A DNA stretch of 64,000 nt, taken from assembly GCF_025766255.1 (NCBI RefSeq), contig NW_026516682.1, positions 124,001 through 188,000 of the forward strand, given 5' to 3'. The stretch's first letter is position 1, and each line of letters begins with the position of its first letter. Made by a program: the position numbers and the translations under genes. Below, piece by piece: positions 59,550-64,000 of this stretch. The stretch comes from Zychaea mexicana (Eukaryota > Mucoromycota > Mucoromycetes > Mucorales > Lichtheimiaceae). The notes beneath the pieces are model-generated. The model did no database searches, had not been told where the DNA came from, and saw only the letters and a list, made by a program, of their open reading frames with translations.

Positions 59550-60506
59550 ATGCCCACCACTACCACGACTGCTACCAGGGCAGCCAACGAGCCCGGGCTG
59601 ATATCCAAAGTCATATCCCATGCGGGTGACAAGTTACCCCTTGTTCGATACCCGCTTAGTAGCTGGACATCCAATAGTAATAACACTAGAAATGAAACAA
59701 CAACAGCCACCAACGAAGACGTTGTCTATTACCGATTATCACCACGCGGAAGCTACGCAGCGACTCCACCACCCCCCTATGAGAAAGTGGCCAGTCCTTC
59801 TTCACCATCCATGTTATCGAAACTACTGTCGGCGAGTGGACTCACGCAAGGTTCCTCGAACCATCCCAACAGCACCAACGACGCAATGACGACAACCATT
59901 GACACAAAGCAAGTCGAACATGCAGTTACTTTGATCAATATTGCTTCCGAGATGGACCAGTCTGGTAATCATCAAATGGCCTTTGATCTTTACATGATGG
60001 GTCTGGATCGCATGTTATCTGCATTCCCATGTATGTATTTTTATCATCACTACTCATTCCCCACTAGACCCTTAATCATTACACATCATCTATTACCGTA
60101 CTTAAACAACAACTCATTAGTGGAAACCAACGCAAACATGAAACGTGCGTTGGAAGACAAGATTCGAGAATTCAAGCAAGAAAAACGACTCAACCTCGAC
60201 TTACCTCCTGCCGATGTCACTGAACTGGCTGAGGCACTGAATGGAACGACAACAACAACAACAACGACACATAGTGCCACTCGATTGACCGAACTCGTTG
60301 TAAATGCATTAGTCTATGGCGCAGTAACGCTGAAAAAGAGTCCTGTACCTTGTGAGTTTCTTTCCCAATTTCTGACATGATTTTCCCCCCCAAAAGAAAA
60401 CTTTGAAACATTCTTGATCCCTCCCCTCTAAAAACCTCTTTTGAAACATTTACTAACTATATACATACATTGTATGTGAATGTGTGTGTGTATTAACGTT
60501 TATCAA

Positions 60507-60538
<32 letters not shown>

Positions 60539-60800
60539 AGATGTTCTCACATCCGTCATGACATACGCAAAGGCAGGTCTTCAGCTCGTAGACGATACTT
60601 GCCAGATCCGCAGACGTACTCGAGACATTGCATCTCATGGCATGGCTAAAGCCGTCGAGCTGGAACGCCATTATGAGATCCATGAGAAACTGACAGAGAG
60701 CATGAACGCCGTGTATGGAGCCATTGCCAAAGCCAATGCGGCTTATACCGAAACACCCGGGTTCAAGCAGGATGAGGATGCTGCTGTGCCAGCTGCTTAA
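59550..60800 (+). CDS. MIT-domain protein
   Basis: Exons 59550-60030, 60121-60351 and 60541-60800 give 323 aa. The start is chosen at MPTTTTTATR, directly after the C/T-rich leader. The N-terminal 120 residues are Ser/Thr/Pro/Asn-rich. An MIT domain occupies about 121-180 (VEHAVTLINIASEMDQSGNH, QMAFDLYMMGLDRMLSAFP, then MKRALEDKIREF), the three-helix module that binds ESCRT-III tails. A C-terminal helical region (about 215-310, VVNALVYGAVTLKKSPVP, TYAKAGLQLVDDTCQI, ELERHYEIHEKLTES) is not assigned; a distant senescence/spartin-like domain is possible. It is probably a cytosolic factor at endosomal or lipid-droplet membranes. Intron 2 contains a (TA)n tract up to its acceptor. Confidence 0.85.
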
Positions 60801-61332
60801 GGAATTTGATAGCAACACAGACACAGACACAGACACACATATTTTCACATATCACATTATGTATGTATACCTACTTGTTGACACACCAAAAAAAAAAGAG
60901 TTTTGCATGCACTTACTCTACTTGAGGATCCCTTCCTCATCACAATACCCTTCTTTCACAACTCGCAGCAACAGCCATTGTCATATCTTTCCTCCAAACA
61001 TATATATACATATATATATATATGATATATACTCAGACTATGATTATGTATTACCGAAAACTAAATACACATATATACCAACTTACTATTGAAGATACGA
61101 ACATCGACAGCTTGATGATGAGTGATACGCTGATTATGCACATAATGTAACATGATGCCAAGAAAAAAGATGTATTAGGACTGGGGGAAATGTCGCCCCG
61201 CTGGTCAGCACCTGCATACATGGTGTTGTTGTTGCAGGATCTGGGGAGGGAGGGAGGGGTTGGAGGATGCTTTGATTTGTGGAAAATACAGCTCTTTGTA
61301 GTTAGTTTACTAGACAAAACTCATTCTAAGCA
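60801..61332. other. Convergent intergenic region with (TA)n
   Basis: This is the shared 3' region of the MIT and BSD genes. It holds (CAGA)-like repeats just after the MIT stop and a (TA)n cluster around 61000-61030. No gene is seen. Confidence 0.55.
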
Positions 61333-61525
61333 CTACTCCCAATCGCTATCATCATCGTCACTATCCTTGCTACTCTTCACTTCAGGCTTGACCCAATCTT
61401 CGCCATCTTCCGTTTGCGACTTGAGAGGCGGGGAAACAAGACTGGGTTCAGTCGAAACAGGTTCCGAGATATTACTGAATTCCGTATCCGATCCTTTGCT
61501 TTCACTGGAAATCTTGCCTTTAGCC

Positions 61526-61559
<34 letters not shown>

Positions 61560-63064
61560 GATGATGGGTGTCGTCGGATGATGATGGTGTTGACTTTTGT
61601 TGTTGCGATGGTGCACTCTCTTCGTCGTCCGAATCCCACTTGAAATCGACATCCTCATCGTCATCAACACCTTTCAACAGATTGAGCGGTTTTTTTCTAT
61701 GTTACCAACTATTTTTTGGAACCAAAGGATTTCAGCAAGCAAAAAATTGGGTTTACCTTTTACAATCAATTGTCGCTTTTGTTCGTCTTGTTCAATGCTC
61801 CATGCATGATAAAAGTAGCGTTGCCAGAACGCGGTATAACTGACTTGAACAGGAACTTGATGTTTTTTCAGATGAGCATACCAACCACACAGAAAAAGGT
61901 GTGTCTTGTTTGGGGAAAATTACCTAATTCATTCATGATGTCTCGCATTTCGGGATACTCGTCCAAAAGCCGGGCAATCTCTTCAGTGTATGCATCAATA
62001 CTGAATCCTGCATTAAACGTCTCCAACACTTTGAGCTTCTTGGCGTCGCCTGCTAAACCCTGTGTTGGATCATCAAGATACGTGTTTGGATTCTTTCGCA
62101 TTTTTGCCAACAAGGATTCTTTACGCGTAGCACTAATCATTGCACACACAAAAAAAAACCAATTTAACCATGTGCGTGTCTTTCACGTCATCATCATACA
62201 CGTCTCAATCCCCATATTGATGAAATGGGATGACTTACTAGACCCTTCGACTGCTTTCACCACTGTTTCTTCTACTGTTACCACTACTACTAGTACCGCC
62301 ACCTCGTTCATAATCACTACCATCACTGTTGTCCGGTTCCAACACCGTGATTGCTCTGCTCAACGCATCCACAACCTCCGTACCGAATCTCGACACGTAT
62401 TGTTCTGCAAACCGAGTGCCTTGGGCCATTTCCGCCTTGAGTTGACTGATATCGATATTCTCGGGTAATCGCACATTTGCCAGTTGTGTAGGCAAGGATT
62501 GGTTCAATGTGTTGCCGAGTCCTTCACGCAAACTGTTTAGATCAAACGTACTAATCTTGTTGATACTTTCACGAAGTGCTGCAAATCCAGTACTACTCGT
62601 AGTAGTAGTAGTAGCATCGTTGGCGTCTTGTGTTTCTGTTGCTGCTTTTTCCGTCGCGTCTGTACAAGAGCTAGACGCAGCTGATGAGCTCATGTCTCTT
62701 TGACTGGTGTTGTTGTTTCCGCTCGGTGTCGTGGCTGCATTATCTTCTCGAAGCACATTAGCGAATTCTTCCAAATCTTTTCTGGTGACATGGACAATTG
62801 CCTCACTCTAGTTGTTTAATAAGAGAACACACATATTTAAAGAAAAGTTCAAGTATATTTGGTCTCAAAATAAATGTTGAATTCTCCCCGTACTTGTTTC
62901 TTGACAGTGTCAAGCAAACTATTGAATCGTTGGCTCCAACCAAAGTTGTTAAATGCCTGAAGAACAATGTCATTGTCCTCTGCTCGTTCACTGTTTTGAT
63001 TTGCTTGGTTGTTACTGTTGCTGCTGTTGACAGCAGCAGAGGCATATTGATACATGTCATCCAT
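61333..63064 (-). CDS. BSD-domain protein, BSDC1-like
   Basis: Minus-strand exons 63064-62894, 62807-62239, 62132-61924, 61855-61757 and 61670-61333 give 461 aa. The N-terminal part has WSQRFNSLLDTVKKQ joined across the first splice to SEAIVHVTRKDLEEF, the N-terminal signature of BSDC1-type proteins (W..L..VK.QSE.V....+.DL.EF). A Ser/Thr-rich linker and helices follow. The BSD domain at about 295-350 includes EIARLLDEYPEMRDIMNELG and then VSYTAFWQRYFYHAW, with the conserved Phe-Trp and Arg-Tyr-Phe of the BSD fold. The tail is acidic with a Gln run (CAA/GTT repeat at 61527-61560) and ends DDDDSDWE. Members include yeast Dos2; the molecular role is not well defined, with membrane-traffic links in animals. 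Two acceptors (AAG at exons 4 and 5) are weak. Confidence 0.88.
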
Positions 63065-63893
63065 GTTGGTTTTTTCGAATTAAAAATAAAAAAAGTTGGT
63101 AAGAAAGTAGGAGATATATCAACTAGTGGTGGTAGTAATTGTAGTAGTATGGGTTGCAGAGAAATAAAAGAGACAGGAATTTCTTGTGCAACCAGTAGTG
63201 AGGTTATTATAGGGTTCCTCGTCCTTGCCACTTGATAGCTCCAACTAGGATGGCAACCCTAGATACCCAAAAAAAACGGCTTATCTTTGAAATTTATATA
63301 AGATGAAGCTTCATGATAGAGAGGTATGGGGACACCGTTATATAATGGGGACAACAGCAGGCTCCAATCTCTCTATGGATTACAAAAGCAGGCCATGACG
63401 AAATATGTGTGTGTCACCGGACTGAGTTTTTTTCTCTCTCAAGACCTCACACAAACGGGGGGGGGGGGTATCAGGTCATCAGGGACGAAGAGAGGGAGAG
63501 CAAAATGTCGCAAGGAGGTGGGTTGAGGAAAACCACCACTCTCGGCCAATCAAATTCACGGACGATTTCGCCATCGTCAAGACCAAAGAGTGGTCGACAA
63601 CAAGTAGAAAAATGAAAGAGGGCATTGAAAGTGGGAATAGGATCCTCTTTCCCTTTCTTCTTTCTTTCTTTCTCTCTCTCTCTCTTTTACTTTCCCTTTG
63701 CGTTTTGTTTTTTTTACTTTACTTTATTTCAAGAACGGTACGATGATATATATTATTGAACGGGGACAAACGGGTAAAAGTTAAGGTCATTGTTTGGGGG
63801 GTGGGGGACTGTTTATACTGGACTGTTGGTTTGTGTGGGTTTGGGGGGGATATAAGAAAAGGTGGGGAAAGAAGTAATATATATACAGGTGTA
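63065..63893. other. Intergenic region upstream of the BSD gene
   Basis: This is 830 bp of T/C-rich and G-rich low-complexity sequence, including a poly-G run near 63459-63467 and (CT)n near 63671-63686. The last part is the 3' UTR of the gene at the window edge. ORFs are simple-sequence only. Confidence 0.5.
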
Positions 63894-64000
63894 CTACTGG
63901 TGGTCAGCATCACAGCAGCGAGTGCCTGCAATGGAGTAAAAGGTACACTTGCCGCCCATACGAGCACGACCGGTGTTCTCCTCAAATGTCTTGCACACCT
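63894..64000 (-). CDS. C-terminal exon of a Cys-rich protein (partial)
   Basis: The frame is open from the window edge to a TAG at 63896-63894. It reads VCKTFEENTGRARMGGKCTF then YSIAGTRCCDADHQ. Four Cys occur in a C...C...CC order within 34 residues, similar to the ending of the small secreted protein at 29.4 kb. The 5' part lies outside the window, so signal peptide and length cannot be judged. The higher-GC codon use and absence of stops in this frame support coding. A competing open frame overlaps it on the same strand. Confidence 0.5.
   Translation of the reverse strand, partial: VCKTFEENTGRARMGGKCTFYSIAGTRCCDADHQ

Overview
The window is nuclear DNA of a filamentous fungus. The genes are split by many short introns, mostly 50-110 nt, with GT..AG ends; several have a CTAAC-type branch sequence just upstream of the acceptor. 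Upstream regions are long C/T-rich stretches, and many proteins carry Gln, Asn, Ser or His runs. The gene set (beta-carbonic anhydrase, fibrillarin, an ER DnaJ, RBM42, End3, a Gcn4/Cpc1-like bZIP, a HET-domain protein) and its overall style suggest an early-diverging fungus, probably Mucoromycota/Mucorales (Lichtheimia/Absidia-like). That placement is inference; no marker gene such as rRNA is present. All exon models were built by hand from splice signals and reading phase.

Layout. 0.7-1.8 kb: four-finger C2H2 protein (+). 4.3-5.6 kb: low-complexity unknown (+). 6.0-6.8 kb: beta-carbonic anhydrase (-). 7.7-9.0 kb: Trp-rich multi-pass membrane protein (-). 10.1-13.5 and 22.5-26.0 kb: two paralogous seven-exon Kelch-ectodomain membrane proteins (-). 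Between them lie a 6.8 kb gene-poor stretch, an 85-aa protein (+, 20.3 kb) and a seven-exon gene (-, 21.0-21.9 kb) whose exons are too short to show as ORFs. 26-29.4 kb: AT-rich and empty. 29.4 kb: small secreted Cys-rich protein. 30.8-31.2 kb: dispersed repeat copy. 32-37 kb: fibrillarin, DNAJB12-like J protein, and a Gln-rich, probably myristoylated unknown whose 3' exons do not join in frame. 39.3-40.7 kb: SAM methyltransferase. 42.9-45.3 kb: type I membrane glycoprotein with a Cys-rich stalk. 45.3-49.4 kb: a rearranged zone holding a duplicate of that gene's 3' end, minisatellites with hairpins, and a perfect-palindrome tandem repeat. 49.9-51.8 kb: HET-domain gene beside it. 52-53.1 kb: RBM42 (-). 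53.9-55.8 kb: END3 (+). 56.0-57.0 kb: bZIP (-). 59.6-60.8 kb: MIT-domain protein (+). 61.3-63.1 kb: BSDC1-like protein (-). 63.9 kb to the end: 3' end of another Cys-rich protein (-).

There is no operon-like grouping. Housekeeping genes for snoRNP function (fibrillarin), RNA binding (RBM42), ER folding (DnaJ) and endocytosis/membrane traffic (END3, MIT, BSD) alternate with lineage-specific surface and secreted proteins and repeat-rich DNA. The most unusual items are the Kelch membrane receptor pair, the hidden microexon gene at 21 kb, and the duplicated, repeat-filled block next to the HET gene.
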